Assembly (NCBI GenBank): GCA_946811185.2
Contig: OX328097.1
Span: forward strand, 11,230,252 to 11,294,251
DNA length: 64,000 nt
Source: Hippopus hippopus
Lineage: Eukaryota; Mollusca; Bivalvia; Cardiida; Cardiidae
Direction: 5' to 3'
Both the position numbers and the translations under genes were made by a program. Positions 12,301 to 27,300 of the stretch are shown one piece after another. The notes under the pieces are model-generated. The model ran no database searches. It was not told the DNA's origin and worked only from the letters and a program-made list of their open reading frames with translations. The first letter of the stretch is position 1. The number at the start of each line of letters is the position of its first letter.

Positions 12301-15300
12301 ATTTGACTTGATAATTCAAAGTTCCATTCCGGACAAGCAAGAAATATTGTAAAAATGAAGATCAAAGTGGAATTACTCAAAATCCGCGCTAGGTAGAGTT
12401 ATTGTTCTTGCACACAGTACTCAGTAATATTGCAACAAACATGCATACCAAGTTTGAAGTCGTTCTGACTTGAGATGACAAAGCTATATTCCGAACAAGC
12501 ACTAAATGCTGAAAAAATGATGATCAAAGGGAAATAACTCAAAGACAGCACGAGTGTACAGTTACAATTCTTGTGCACTGCACTTCCAAATATTGCAACA
12601 AATAAGCATACCATATTTCAAGTCATTCTTACTTAAGATCACAAAGTTTTGCTCTGGACAAGCAAGAAATGCCACAAAAATGAAGGTCAAAGGGGGAATA
12701 ACTCAAAATTCGTGCCAGGAAGAGTTATGGTTCTTGTGCACTGCACTCTGTAATTTTTCTACAATCATGCATACCAAATTTGAAGATGTTCAGGCTAGAG
12801 ATGACAAAGTTATATTCCGGACAAGCAGAAAATGCTGTAAAAAAGACGGTAAAAGGGAAAAAACTCATAGACAGTAAGAGGTAGAGTTATGGTTCTTTCA
12901 CACTGCACTCCGTATTATTGCAACAAACACAAATGCCAAGTTTCAAGTCAATCGGACTGGAGATGACAAAGTTATGCTCCGGACAAAGAAATATTCTAAA
13001 GAACTTTCTAATTCAAGGGCAAATAATTCCAGTTGTTCTGGTCCGATTATCCAAACTCATCCAAGATTTTATGGTCATATATATTTTGACCAAGTTTGGT
13101 GCTGATTGGTTGATATTTGTAGATGCTAGAGTGTAAACAAAGTCAAATATAGCAATTTTTCTAATTCAAAGGCAAATAACTCCAGTTGTTCTGGTCCGAT
13201 TAGACCTATTATTGAACTCATCCGAGATCTTATGGTCATATATATTTTGACCAAGTTTGGTGCTAATTGGTTAAAAATTGTAGATGCTAGAGTGTAAACA
13301 AAGAAATGTGAACGGACGGACGACGGACGGATGACGGATGGACGGACGACGGACGGTGAGTGATCACAATAGCTGGTGAGCTAATAACCGAAGATAATAA
13401 TATGGGACATGTATTACTTTCGGGACAAATATGCATAAATAGCCATCAAAACCTTCGTAGACTTGTTTTTAAAAGATTCAAAAAGAAAGTAAAGACAGTG
13501 TATGAATATGTCGCTGTGCATCGGTGTTTGCTTATTTGGTAATCACGTGATCTTTGTTTCTCAGAAAACAAGTTTCAGTTTCCAAACGGCCTAGTTTCAC
13601 TTTCTAAACGGCCTTATTGCAAACTTTAAGAAAATAGTTCATATACATTTTGTCAATAATTTTGTTAAAAACGTCATTGAAGGGAGACAAAGTCTTGTGA
13701 ATATCTATTAACATAAAAAACTCTTTCGATTAAAACTATTTGCATTTCATTACTTCCCTTAATATCGCGAAATCAAGTATCTACAGCACGCATTGACTTC
13801 ATTTGGTAGTTGTTGGATGCACAGAATCATCTTGGGGTTAAGTAAACAGTTTTAATATCGATGAATTTTTTAATTTTGGATCATGAACAATAAATATCGA
13901 GTCGATGTATCAATCGTCGCGTGTATAAAGGTTGCAGGAATGAAGTTTTAGATTGCGACTGGCGTGAAAATTGTGTCTCGAGAGGTCACTGTATAAAAAC
14001 TAAACTGCCGATTTCAAGAGCAGTAGCGTTTACTTGATTTCACGCGATTTATTATTACTAATTGTATTTTCTTGAAATTCTGAGTATATGTTCACTATCA
14101 AAACAGCAACCTATGCCATCAAGGGAAATAACTCCAAATGCATTTTGTAAGAATTTTGTCCCTTTTTCGATTTAGATCTTTTTCACTATCCAGCACCCAC
14201 AGACGAGCGTGGCACCAGCATGCGGCACTCTTGTTACTGTTTAAGCCTGTACTTTCTGTCTGTCTGTCCACAGTTGACTTGCAGACTGAGTCTCTATTAG
14301 TATACATCCAATTTTTAGGCAGCATAATACATGTTATAGGGGTCAGCTATAGTTGTGCTTGTTGCAGCAGTAGCTCCTTGGCTTAAAACTTCAAAATCGC
14401 AATTTAAGGTTTGTCAAAAATCTTGACTTGAATGATCTTCGCAAGTCCATTTTCTCTGGAATGATCGGACCATATCTTAACAGTGTTGCACAACTGTTTA
14501 TCTGCATCGGATATGATTTTCATGCCCCACATCGAAAGATCGGAAGCATACTGTTGTCGAGCCCGCTTGTGGTGAGTGAGACATAGCGTTACAATGTCAT
14601 TTGGGCGTCCATCTGGTAAAAACTTAGCATTTCCCTATTACTCCAAAATTATTCTAGTTACATTGAACAATGCTCATATTTTTCATGTAGACACCTTTCA
14701 TCAATATGCACCTTATGAGGGTCACATGTCCTAGACCAAAGTCAACTTTTAACCCAGATCATGGTAAGAATGTACTTCCTGTCAATATGCATATAATGAG
14801 GGTCACAAGTCCAATGCCAATGTCAATATTTTGATCCTTTCTTCAAAAGTTATCACAGAAACTTAACATTTAAATAAAAATGTTCATATTTGGTACGAAG
14901 GTAACAGTCATGGATAGAGATCTGCTGATGACAAGGTCATAGTAATCTGACAAGGTCGAAGTCAAACATCAAAGCCATTCACCAGATAATTGGCTGTTAC
15001 AGAGGCATTTGTTTTTCACAAAAAAAAAAAAACGTCTTGTTTTGCAAAAAATATCATGGTCGAAAGTTAGCAGGCATGTGCTTGAAGTTCAGGTTGTAAA
15101 CTCTTCCAAAATATCACATTTCTTTTGTTTTCCGTGTGAAAAATTGTCAGATGTCTGATCAGGTTTCTCAAAATTCCTCACTTTCAGCCATGTAATATGA
15201 AAATGTTTCACCTTGAAGCAAACTACTCTAATCACCAACGAAGCAATCTTTCATTTCAAATAAACTGAGGTATCTATAGACCTCAAGAAAAGTAGGAATA

Positions 15301-18300
15301 CCTTAAGAAAGAAAGGTTTCAAAGACATCGTTAAAAAAACATAGAAACAAGTTTGTATTGCATTTACCGCATTCCAACTTAGCAGTGCTTTCAGTGCTTT
15401 GATTTTTTTTTCCAACTGTTTTCAAAGGCACTCATTCTTAACTCTTTACTATACGGCAAAGTTTGGACACAACCAAATTAAAAGCATTTACAGACAACAA
15501 CTCAACAGTGGCTAAAATCATGGTATTTGTCATGGGTTGGGTAGAAAACATTGTGGCAAAAGGAGCAAATGCTGGTTACCAGCATTTTCTCCATTTCCCA
15601 CAATGTTTTCAAAAGCCTTCTCTGTCAGGGTCTTTAAAACTAAGGATTGTGTGTCTTACAAAGATGAAAGTTTGCAACAAATGCATGGTTGAAATACAAA
15701 CCGCACTTGGCAGGATTCGAACCCATGCGGAAAAGATAAAAGTCCAACACTTTAACAACTGAGCTAAAGAGAATTTTCCCTTACCCAGTTGTTAGGTATT
15801 GATTTTATACGGGAAGAACCTATGCAGTAAGGAAGGAGTGATCTCCCTTAACACCCCCCCCTCTTAAATGTGATCATTTTGATGACAGAAAGCCATATAA
15901 GGCAGTAAGTCTATTATTTAGACATCAAGTGGCTCAATGGCCAATCCAGGACAAGCCTCCATCGTACGAACATGAAAGTTCGCAACAAATGCATAGCTGA
16001 AATACAAACCGCACCTGGCTGGATTCGAACCCAATAGGGAAAGATCCTCGTTTTTTTTAGGTTTAAAATTCCAATACCTTATCCACTGAGCTTAAGAGAA
16101 CTCTCCCTAATGTAGTTTTTAGGTATTGATTTTATATGGGAAGAAGCTATGCAATAAGGAAGGAGTGATCTCCTGTAACATGTGGTAAAAGGTTTAAGGT
16201 TCTTTAAACTTGGAAATGTTTGGTAACGGGTGATCAGACAGAAAGAATATCTAGTTTAGAAACCGTAAGAACACCTCATTAACATCTCTAGCCCAAACTT
16301 TCTTTCCAGCATTATATCCTTTTCCCATATTGTTTTCCAATGCCCTCTATCTTAGGGTGGTTAAACATGGGATTATTACATGTACAAGACTAAAAAAAGT
16401 TCTTCTTTTTTTTAAACTCTGAGAGTACCTAACAATTAACTTCATTTCTAGAAAGAAAACCCAAATATTTACAGTTTCAAAGTAATTCTTGTCTAGGATG
16501 GCTCAACAAAGCAAGACAGTGTAGATCAAAGATCAGATTGCACATTATGTGCAATCTGATCTTGATCTACACTGGCTGCAAAGGCAAATATGGTTGAGAA
16601 TAAGGTAATACAGTATTCTGAAAATAGACAAATTGACATCTAGACAGCTAGAGGAATATGTAGTCTCCAGGAAAATCTAAATTGATGCAATTAACAATCT
16701 ATTTCGGACCAACAAAAAATGATAACAAATAACAGATGAGACAAACATTTAAACCCCTGTGGAGCTGAACCCAAATCTAAGTTCTTACACAGACAGTACA
16801 GATCAAGATCAGACTGCAAAGAATACTTCAGCCTGATATTAGCTCTACACTGTCCAGTTTTTATGGCAGATTTCCTGACAAAAAAAAAAAGCTTAGAAAT
16901 TGCAGGGTTTGCATTTTCTGTCTTTCCCAGAATGTTTTCAAAAGCCATCTCCTTCAGGGTTGTTTAAGGTTAGGATTGTGTGGTAATGGATTAAAGAGTA
17001 GAAAACATTCAGAGAATCAAAGAAGATGCTGGATACCAGCATTTTCTTCTTTTTACACAATGTTTTTGAAAAGCCTTCTTTCTCAGGGTCATAATACATG
17101 GGATTTGTCTGTATTGAGCTACATTAAGGAGTCTTGACATAGTTCAACTCTTATCTTGCTAAATATGTGAAATAAAAAAACAAATTTTGCTATTTCAAAG
17201 GTATTTCTATAGGAAAATATATCTCCATATTGAACATCGTAGATCCAAGATCAGACTGCACATTCTCTGCAGTCTGACCTTGATCTATGCTGTCCGCAAA
17301 TGGTCTGTAAGTCACTCTTAGCAGCCTAAGAGTTAGCAGTAGAGGTTTTGTTTTGTCAGTCAGTAAAACAACAATGATTGGTGACAGTGAGGACAATATA
17401 CATGTGACAACACTTATCATGTTGAGGAACGATGGCACTGGAAACATTGAGGTACAACATTAAACAAAATGTAAATTTTTTTTACTTTTAAACAAGAGCA
17501 CTGCATGTGGGTGCAAACTCTCAGCAGCAGTTGCTTTATTTTCAGTGAATATTCAAAGTTGAAAAAAGGGCATAACTGTGTCAAAAATATTTTGATGGTT
17601 ACCTGCCCCACTTGTATTTGTTCCTCTTTTGATAGGTAAGAACAAGTCAGAGTTTGAAGTAAATATCTTCAATAATAATAGAGATACTACAAAAGGTCAA
17701 GTTTTGGCATGACAACGCAGATTCAGACCATAGCGAAGCAGACAATGACAGGGCTATGACAATGTCATGATGTTTTCTTTGAAAATAGCCAAGCTAAAAA
17801 CCAATGCATTCGAACTTGTACCTTACATGCTTATGTTACATGAATTTTGGCCTGCAATGAGTTTACGGCGCTTCTATAACGCCTGTATCTTTTTTTTTGT
17901 GTAGCATCTGTTTATGGCAGATGACCTCAAAAAATCATCCATGTGAAAGAAGGAAAACCAAAGAATTATGCTTTAGAAGTGAAAACCATCTCTTTCCTGA
18001 TTTTCTTTGCAAGACAACAAAAATCAGACTTGCAAACCTTGTAATTTGGTAACAAAAATTCACTTTGCTTTTTCCTCAGGATTTTTAAAACATTGGTTGT
18101 TTTTGTAAAAGTTTAACTCTTTACCATACATGAAAAATTTAAACTTGTCCAAATTGAAAACATTTGCAGATGACAATTTAAATTTGGCTTAAATAATGGA
18201 ATTTCTCTATGATAGGGTAGAAAACATTGTGGGAAAAGGAGAAAATGCTGGTTACCAGCATTTTCTCCTTTTCCCACTATGTTTTCAAAAGGCTTCTTTT

Positions 18301-21300
18301 ACTAGCTTTTTATAACTAGTTAAACAGGAAAATAACTTTGTTGGAGTAAGATCTCCATAGATTTATATATCCCACCATGATAGGCTGAAAGTTTAAATTT
18401 TATCTTGATAAATCTTTGATTTTTGGCACAAGGTGAAAACAAGCAATGAGTGCTACAATAAACATACTCATGTTTAATACAGGTCTGGGTAAAACTTTTC
18501 CACTAGCAAAGAATAAACAAAACACAGTCTGAAATTATCATAAAACCATCACTGTTGATGCAATGAAGCTGTAAAAACAATATTCCAGTAGATTATAGAT
18601 TAGCAATCATCATGTTTTGTTAAAACCTATACAGTGCTCATCATGACCATTTTATGCAGCACTTTTATGATGTTTACAGCCCTGTTAATGACAGTTTTGT
18701 CATTTGGTAAAGAGTTACCGGTAAGTATGTCTTAAGGATTACGACCCCTAACTCATCGGTAAATATCATGTAACATCAACATTTTTGTAAAAGCTATTCT
18801 GCCAATCTCGGCAGCTTTCGTTTTTTGATATGAGAGTTAAGGGCCATAGACTCACTAACTAATTGGTAAATATTGTGTAACATCGACGTTTTCGTAAAGG
18901 CTATTCGGCCAATCTCGGCAGCTTCTGTCTTTGAAATGAGAGTTAGGGGCCGTAGACCTTAAATAGCATGTCTTACAATGCAAATTCCACAGGTGTAAAG
19001 TTTTCTGTTGAAAAATTAACTGATTACATCTTTTTTCTCCTTATGCTGTTATAACTCCTAGTAAAAGTAGAAAAGAACAATAGTTTTCATTTTAGCTAGT
19101 TTCACTCTGTTGTCCATAATCAGTTCCCCAAAACTGGTGTACAAAGGCAAACACTGAGGGGAGAGGGAGTATTTATATTATTTTTGTTACTATTTTGGAT
19201 GTAAACTAAAGCAATAGTCCTAAAAATACAATACTTTTTGAGTTTTTGTCTAACACACAAAAAAAGAAAATCAATGATAAAAGGAAAACAAAAGGGTAGT
19301 TTTTGGTAATCATAAAATACAAAATCGTAACAATTTGCATCCATGTATACATTTTCCAGGGAAAGGGATGTGACCTTTTATTGACATTGACTGCAGACAA
19401 CAGACCCTTTTTTTTATCACAAGTATAAACCAGTAGATCTTTTTTACATCTATGATTCAAGACAAGGTTGCAGAAAGATGTGTAATCAGAAATAGTGGAA
19501 CCAAGAAACTAGTGTATCCATTTTCTCTTTACCAGACAATGAAATTCAAGACCTGGGTCTGTATTCACAAACCATTCTACAGAACATTTTTAGCTATCTT
19601 CTCCAGAATGTTCTAAATTTGAAAGTAATACAACATCTGATTGGCTGAACCATACGGTTTAGCCAGTCTAAAGTTGTGTTGCTTTCCAATTCAGAAAGTT
19701 TCAGATATACATGTACATGTAAAGACTAAGAATGTTCTTAAAAATGGTTGGTGAATATATGGCCCCTGAAGCATTTTGACAGCACTTGCAGATGACAGAT
19801 TACATACGGCTCAACTGATGTTTAAGGTTGATCGACTAAATGGTGTTTTATTCCACTTTCAACATTATTTCAGTCATATCACGGCGACAGCTCACATATT
19901 CATGTTGATTAGGGTACTAGTATAAAACACTGTAGCAAGAGAAGAAAATCCACTAGTGTATTCTTTTTTGCCCACAAAATTTCCAACAGCCGTCTTCCTC
20001 AGGGTAGTAACAACAGAAACTACCGTAATTTAGTAAAGTGTTAAATACCATAGATGACACTAGAAACTTTTGTGGACAGTGTAGATCAAGATCAGACTTC
20101 AAAGAATCTTGAGTCTGATCTCTGATCTGCACTGTCCATTACTTTATTATAGATTTTAACTAAACTGTCTCTTCATGTTGCTGCAGCGCTATATTTGTTG
20201 CTGTTTAACAAATGAATGTATTTAGTGTTGACAGAGTTAAACATAATAGTGAAAACTGGATTGATTTACAAGTTGCATCCACTGATTATCTAAATTAATT
20301 AATTGGTCCTTTCATTCTCCCAGAATTATTTTGATTTTCCTGTATCTATGATGTCAAGGCCATACAAGTCACATGGTTTTTTCTCCAATTAAACAACAGA
20401 AGTACTCAAACAACTCCCTTACCTAAATTCTCCATGACTTTCAGAGAAAAAAGAAATCAAGTGCTATAAAAATCTATAGGATTATCATACAGATCTGAAA
20501 TTTTTCACATACATGTACACTATATACAAGTAAGTGACTACTTGAGTAGTGATTCCTAGACAATCTATGGAAGAGGCAAGAATGAAGAAGAGTAACAGAC
20601 AGAAAAGAAAATACAGTAGATCTTGTCCTAGTGACCACCTTTATTAACACTTTTCCAAGTGAGAAATTTTAGACTCTTTCAAATGTAACACATTGACAAA
20701 TTCAATGTTGATACAAATGGGTTTTCGCTCTCTGTTGGGGTTGAAAACATGGTGGGAAAAAGGAGAAAATGCTGGTTACCAGCATTTTCTCCTTTTTCCA
20801 CTATGTTTTCAAAGCATTTTTTACCCCAGGTCGTGGAAACCCAGAATTGTATGGTAAAGGTTTAAGCAAGCCACCTGTATAGAGCAAGTACATATGAGCA
20901 ATGCTCTGTGAAAAGGGGGCTTTATGCATTTGCGAAAAGTATTGACTCATGTCAGCCTGTGCAGTCCAACATGAGCCAAAACTTTTCCATATATCTAAAT
21001 TTTCTGCATTTAAAAGATAATTTTAAGCCATGATTCAGTAGGTTCTTTGACAAATGGATTTTATGTAACCATAGTTATGTAATGACTTGCTTGGTATAAT
21101 GCATCACGGAGATGCGTTAAGCCCCCTTTTGCCAGATCATAGCACATATTGATTTCCAAGGGTTCTGACAATCTTTCTCTAAAACACATTAATGATAGAA
21201 TAAATGTTAATTACGCACACATGCTGTTAGTACATATGAATTCTTTTATTAGATATAAGTGTTATTTAAAACGTGGTATAAAAAAGATAATAACACTAAA

Positions 21301-24300
21301 ACTTACAGTTTTTCAGCTGCCTCTAGATCTTTAAATACACTGTTTGTACTTGTCTCTGATTTATTGAATGTTCGAATCTTGGGGTATTCTCCTTTGCCAC
21401 TGTGGGCCGCCAACATCTTCTCCTGGTATGCCCTTTGAGCATCTCTTCGGTATTGGTCTCTGGAATGTCACAAAAAATGGAGAATTGTAACATATTCAGA
21501 GGGTATATCTTAGCACTTTCCAACAAAAACTCTGAGTTTTTATGACCCTGGTAGGAAAAGGCTTTTGAAAACACTGTGAAATATATGGGATCTAATATAA
21601 GTTGGCATTTGAGTTATAATTTATCTAAAAGGTCTTGGAAAATGTTATTAAGTGATCCTCTGGCAAGCTAAATAACATTTTCTTATTTCATGCTTACCGG
21701 TAGGTTATCGAGAAATATCGGTGAAATATATTTCTATATTTCATGGTTACGACCAGTGAAAATACCGATTTTTATATTCTAACTCCTCAATTGAAGGCGG
21801 AAACAGTTGTTCCAGCGCACAAGTTACCTACGTAAAATGCCCGTGCCTCACAGCCAGATGGAAATATGACGTAATTTACCTTACATTTCTCGTGCTTGAC
21901 GTAATATTGTAATACGTTGCTATGTGGAGGGGGTACGCCACGGGGAATAACTGAAAAGACTTACACTGGATTTTGATTAAATTCCCCCCAGAAAGGGTTA
22001 AAAGCATGAAATAAATAGAATATTTGTTTTTTCGGTGAAAGATCGAAATTTATTTCATCTCGTGAACATCATTGGTAATATTTTCACGAGTGGCACAGCC
22101 ACTCGTGAAAATATTACCGATGATGTTCACTCGATGAAATAAATTTCGATCTTTCACTGAAAAAAAAACAAATATCCTCTATATATACAAGTAATTTACA
22201 ACACATTCCTGAGTTTCAATGACCTTGAGGAAAAAGGCTTTGAAAACATTGTAAGAAAAGGAAACAATGCCAGTAACCAGCGTTTTCTCCTTTTTCCACA
22301 ACCGTTTCTACCGTTCAAAAGACAAATTTCAGTTTATGAGTCACTTTTAATTTGATGTCAGCAAATGCTAGCAATATGAATCAGTTTAAAATTTTGCCAT
22401 TCAGTAAAGAGTTAATAAAACTATTATCAAAAAAGCCAACAAATGTCAGACTACCAGCATTTTCTCCTTTTCCCACAAAGTTTTCAAAGGTTTTTTTTCT
22501 TTGGATCAATAATATTCAACAAATTTTTTGGTAAATGATAAAGAAACCTACAAGTATGGTTAGAATTAAATACTCACTGGTTGGCTGCAATTTCACCTTT
22601 TACTTGCTCCAAGGATTCCAGAAAGAATCTTTCTAGTTCTGTTCTCTGATCCAGTATTTGTTTGGCAAGTCTTTTCACTTTGTTCATTTCTTTAGTTTTC
22701 AGTTCTATGACTCTTTGTAACTTGGCCAGTTCTATTTTTGAAGCCTCTATTTCTATGTGATGTTTATGCTCAATTGCTTTTTTCTCCCCTGTGAACTCAC
22801 GAGCCATGTGACTGAGAGAATGTTCTAGGGTTGATATTTTCTCTTGCATCTGGAATGAAAATGGATAGTTTTACTAAAATCTTAAATATCTGAGAAAAAC
22901 AATATTTCTTTCAAGAGACAAAAAAAATTAAAGAAACATTAACAAAACTAACTTTTCCTCAAAGGGCAAAAAAAAAGTTAGAAAATGTTGAACTCATCTG
23001 AACAATTAAAAATTAATTCTGACAAAAAGAAGAAAATTTCTATTATTCAATTATACGAAAGTATTTGAGTTTAAAGGTCAGCCTAGGTCAGCCTGCATGG
23101 TCAGCGCAGGCTGACATGGGCAGAAAGTTTTAACTTTTGGTAATTTTCTGCATGTCAAAGGACAACTCCACCTCAGGATTTAGTTGGTTGCTAAACAAAA
23201 TGGGTTTTATGGATCCGTAATTATGTGACGACTTGCTCCGTTTTATGCATATCATAGATTTATTAAACTCTCTTTTGCTAGAGTATGGCTCAATTATTCT
23301 AAACATGCTTATTTTTTCCGATTTCACTCAGAATGGTGGACAAGGTATCATGCACCCTTTGAGCTTATGGACAAAAAAAAAAAAAATGTGACAAAAAAAT
23401 AAAACTGCACACCAAAGTGACCCTACCTCTTTCAACTGAGATTTCTGGTTCTTAGTTTGAGCTACTTTTTCCTGCACCATCATTTCATTGATCTCTTTGT
23501 CCCCTCTGAGGGCCTCATTTTCTTCTTCTAGCTTTTCTTTCACTTTCTTGAGAACTTCTCCTTCCTTCATATGATAACCAAGTGCTTCGGACAAACGAAC
23601 ATTCTCTTTGTAGACTGATTTTGTGGTTTCATCTAAGTTACTGTAAGTATGAGAAATATTAGTTAGTATCATTACAAACTGATCAAGTGATTTTACAACT
23701 TTGAGGAAGAAGGTTTAAGAAAAACCTGAGGGAAATGGTAACTAGTATTTTCTCCTTTTCCCACAATGTTTTCTATCCTATACAAGACAAATTCCTTGAT
23801 TAGAACCACATTTTACATATCGACTGCAAATGCTTCCAATTTTGATGACTCTGAAATTCTGTCATCCTGTAAAGGCTCACTTTCTATGCATGCTCCATTT
23901 TCTTTTTTCAGCTTGCAATTTTTATCAGAAAACTTGATCTGTTGCACTATTATGAAATGATGGATAACAATACATAGATATGCAGAAAAATAAAACAGAA
24001 ATATTACGCAATAGCCTCAGTATGTGCTCTTTCTGCCAACTCAGCAATTTTCTGGTTTGCCTCCTGCTGCAGTCTCATCTAGAAGACAAATGAAAATTTC
24101 ATTTTATATTATTATGCTGCACTAGGTAAAGTTGTTGTGCAATTTCACTGACCCCCTGTATCTGATAATTAGTACTGCAGATGATAACCTTTGGAAAACA
24201 TTACATTAAAAGGAGAAATAGCAGACAACCTCATTTTTTTCCTTACACTTTTATGTTTTCATGCTGCTAAGTCTATCAAGTGTCAGAATATCTAATTGTG

Positions 24301-27300
24301 CATACAATGTGCAGTTTACGCACAAGCTAAAGCTAAAATTAAGTGTAAAAATAACTTAAAATTATCCTTGAATTTACCAGCAACCAATCAATTACAGCCT
24401 TTTACTATTCTAAAGGAGACAGCTTTGGCAATGATAATTGTGCCTCTTCCCAGTCTCTTTTTGTTCTCCAAGTTATTCAAATGACATAATTTCAGACTCG
24501 TCCAAATTTAAGGCTGTAGCAGATGACAAAAGTGGCTCAGTTGATGAAATATGTCTCTGAAAGGGTATAAAACATTGTGGGAAAAGGAGAAAATGCTGGT
24601 AACCAGTATTTTCTCTTTTTCCAACAAAGTTTTCAAGAGCCTTGTTTTACACGGTTGTTTAAACTTGGGATTGTTTGGTAAATGCTTAAAAGATTGAGAA
24701 ACAAAATTCAAATGTTACATAGTTCAAATTTTTACCTTTTCTTCAAAAAATTTCTGCTCCATTCGAGACAGTGTAGCTTTGTGTTCCCTGTTTGCATTGT
24801 ACATGGATTCTTTTATCTAAACAATAGAACAAAGGACAAATTTTGTAGATGTGTAACTGTGAGATTGGAATTATTAACCCCTAAAATGCTGATCCGAAAT
24901 TAAATTGCTTCTGCAGGAAGAGTAGATCAAGATCAGACTGCACAGAGGATGCAGTCTGATTTTAAACATACAATGTCCACATCTTTGCCAGATATTCTTA
25001 CAAAAAACAACTATGAAATTACAATAGGTGCATCTCTGCTACTTACTGAGAATGTCCATTTTATTTCTTTAGAATTACAAGGGCTAATAACAACACTGCT
25101 CTAATCTTATTTTCTTATGATAGTTACAATGTTCAGTGTGGTAACAGTGGCCTTTTTTGTCAACATTTCTAATCATTGTATATAGTCTAAGTTCAAAAAG
25201 TAACCATTTAACTGAAAGCTGAGACATTCTTCTTCTGCATTTTGACAAAAAATGCTAATAAGCAATGCATAGGGAATATTATGTTGTAGTAATTTTCCAT
25301 GCGCTTATATGTGCTTTGAGCTTTGTAGAAAAATTTAATTTTAGTCTCACAAGATACCAAATTTTTCTTATGCAGGGAGAAGCAAATACAAGGTCCAAGA
25401 AAGTTACTATAACATAATATTCCCTTGATTATATATCCACAAAATCCACAAATGTGAACAACAAAATACTGCAATTATGGACAATTTTATTTGAAAATTG
25501 CAAGGAACTACCAACAAATACTAGTTAACCAGGTGAAAACCATTTTTATGAATCATAGATGAATAGTCATCAAACAGAACAGTTTCACCAACAAAATCGG
25601 AAACCAAGCCAAAAGCAGGCTGCATTTGGCTTACGTCATCATACCATATTTGGGAATGTATTTGACACTATGAATATATTGGATGCAGATTTTTTTTGTG
25701 CTGTGTCTGATGTTATAATCAAAGAATGCACAAAATGGAGCCAGAAAATTTATAGGTACATAAAATGATATACATCATCAAGCTCTTTCTGCATCTGGCC
25801 TCTCTTTCTACGGAATTCTTTGACCATCTTGAGTTCACTCTGCATCAGCTCTACATCTTTTGTTTTGTCTGTAAGGTTTTCTTCCAGTTCATTAATCTGT
25901 TTACTGAAGTCCTCTACGATGTTCTCTTTCTCTTTCCTGTGCTCTTTCTTCAGGTCACGGATTTGCTGTTGAAGCCTCTCCAACTAAGAGAAAAATACAT
26001 GAATGTAAGCACATGTATTTAAGGACGTATATGACAAATTTTTCTAACAGACAGATTTTTTTAAAACTTTGCACATACAAAGCTCATCATGTCTCTAGGA
26101 GATTACAGTAAAAAAATATGTGGGTCACCGTGCTCGTTTCTGAGAAATTTGCCTTTGAAAAAGGTATAATGTACAGTTCCAAAATTTAGCTGATATTGGA
26201 TTTAAAGCTTCTTTCTTTATTAGTCAGTTAAACAGGAAAATAACAGGAAAAATATACAAATATACATCATTTTAATGAAAATTCATATATTTTTGCACAA
26301 AAAATGGATAAAAGCCTGGTTCTGAGCATGGTAAATGTACAAATATGCATGTTATATATAGACATTGAGTTAAAAAGGGAGATAATTTCACTGAATTAAG
26401 GGTTAATCTGAAATAAATACATACTTTTTAACGGACAGATTTTTCTTAAAATTTCCACACTTGTAGTGTTTACAAATTCTAAACAATAAGAAAAAATAAA
26501 AATGGCATCTATCCGTGCTTATTTCGTCAGAAAACAAGGTTGAAGGTCACTGTGGAAGTTATTTTTTCAAGGAAAAAAATAGGATAAAAGCTCAGCAGAC
26601 ATAGTGGGAAAAGGAGAAATTGCTCAATAGGAGCCATTTCTACTTTTCCAACAATAATTTTCAAAGTGGAAACAGCTATACTTCCACAGCTTTACATTTC
26701 CTGCCTCTTTTTTCCTTGTTTGGTGTGTAACGCCGTGTCTGCAGCATTTTAATTATTTCACGGTGACAGTTCAAAGATCCATTTTTTCTCTTCACCAGTA
26801 CTACCCAAAGAAAGTGCTACTTGTTTCTGTGCACCACATTTTACCATTATGTGCAAAAAATACATAGATGCACTTTTGATTCAATATCCATGACAAAAAT
26901 ACATCCGCAGTAAGATACGCGCGAACATTTGTCATATATGTCGTTAACAAAATGAGAAAAGGGGATATAATGCATCTGCATGAAGCATCAATCAAGGTCA
27001 GCCTACCCAGTGGAAAGCGGTTTGGGAAAAAGGAGGAAAAGCTGGTCACCAGTATTTTCTCCTTTTCCCACAATGTTTTAAAAGGCTCCTTAGGTAGAGT
27101 CATTATAGCATGGGAATTTTTGGTCACGGGTGGTTGCTTTATTAGTATTGGGAGGTAAATGAATCCACACATGAAATATCTCTGTTTTCAGCTTAATACC
27201 TATAGACACCTGTCACAACCATATTGCATTTGGGGCCAGTGTAGATCATGATTAGACAGCACAAAACGAAGTTTTATCTTTGATCTATACTGTACCATTC

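Noticed and set aside
15690..15785. Possible tRNA gene on the minus strand
   Set aside because: Boxes A and B are present but the acceptor and anticodon stems do not close, and a second diverged copy with the same non-tRNA body lies 300 bp away; it is a SINE.
26801..27172. 123-codon minus-strand reading frame
   Set aside because: Crosses the end of the TTAA element, a B fragment and an A hairpin; no protein motif.
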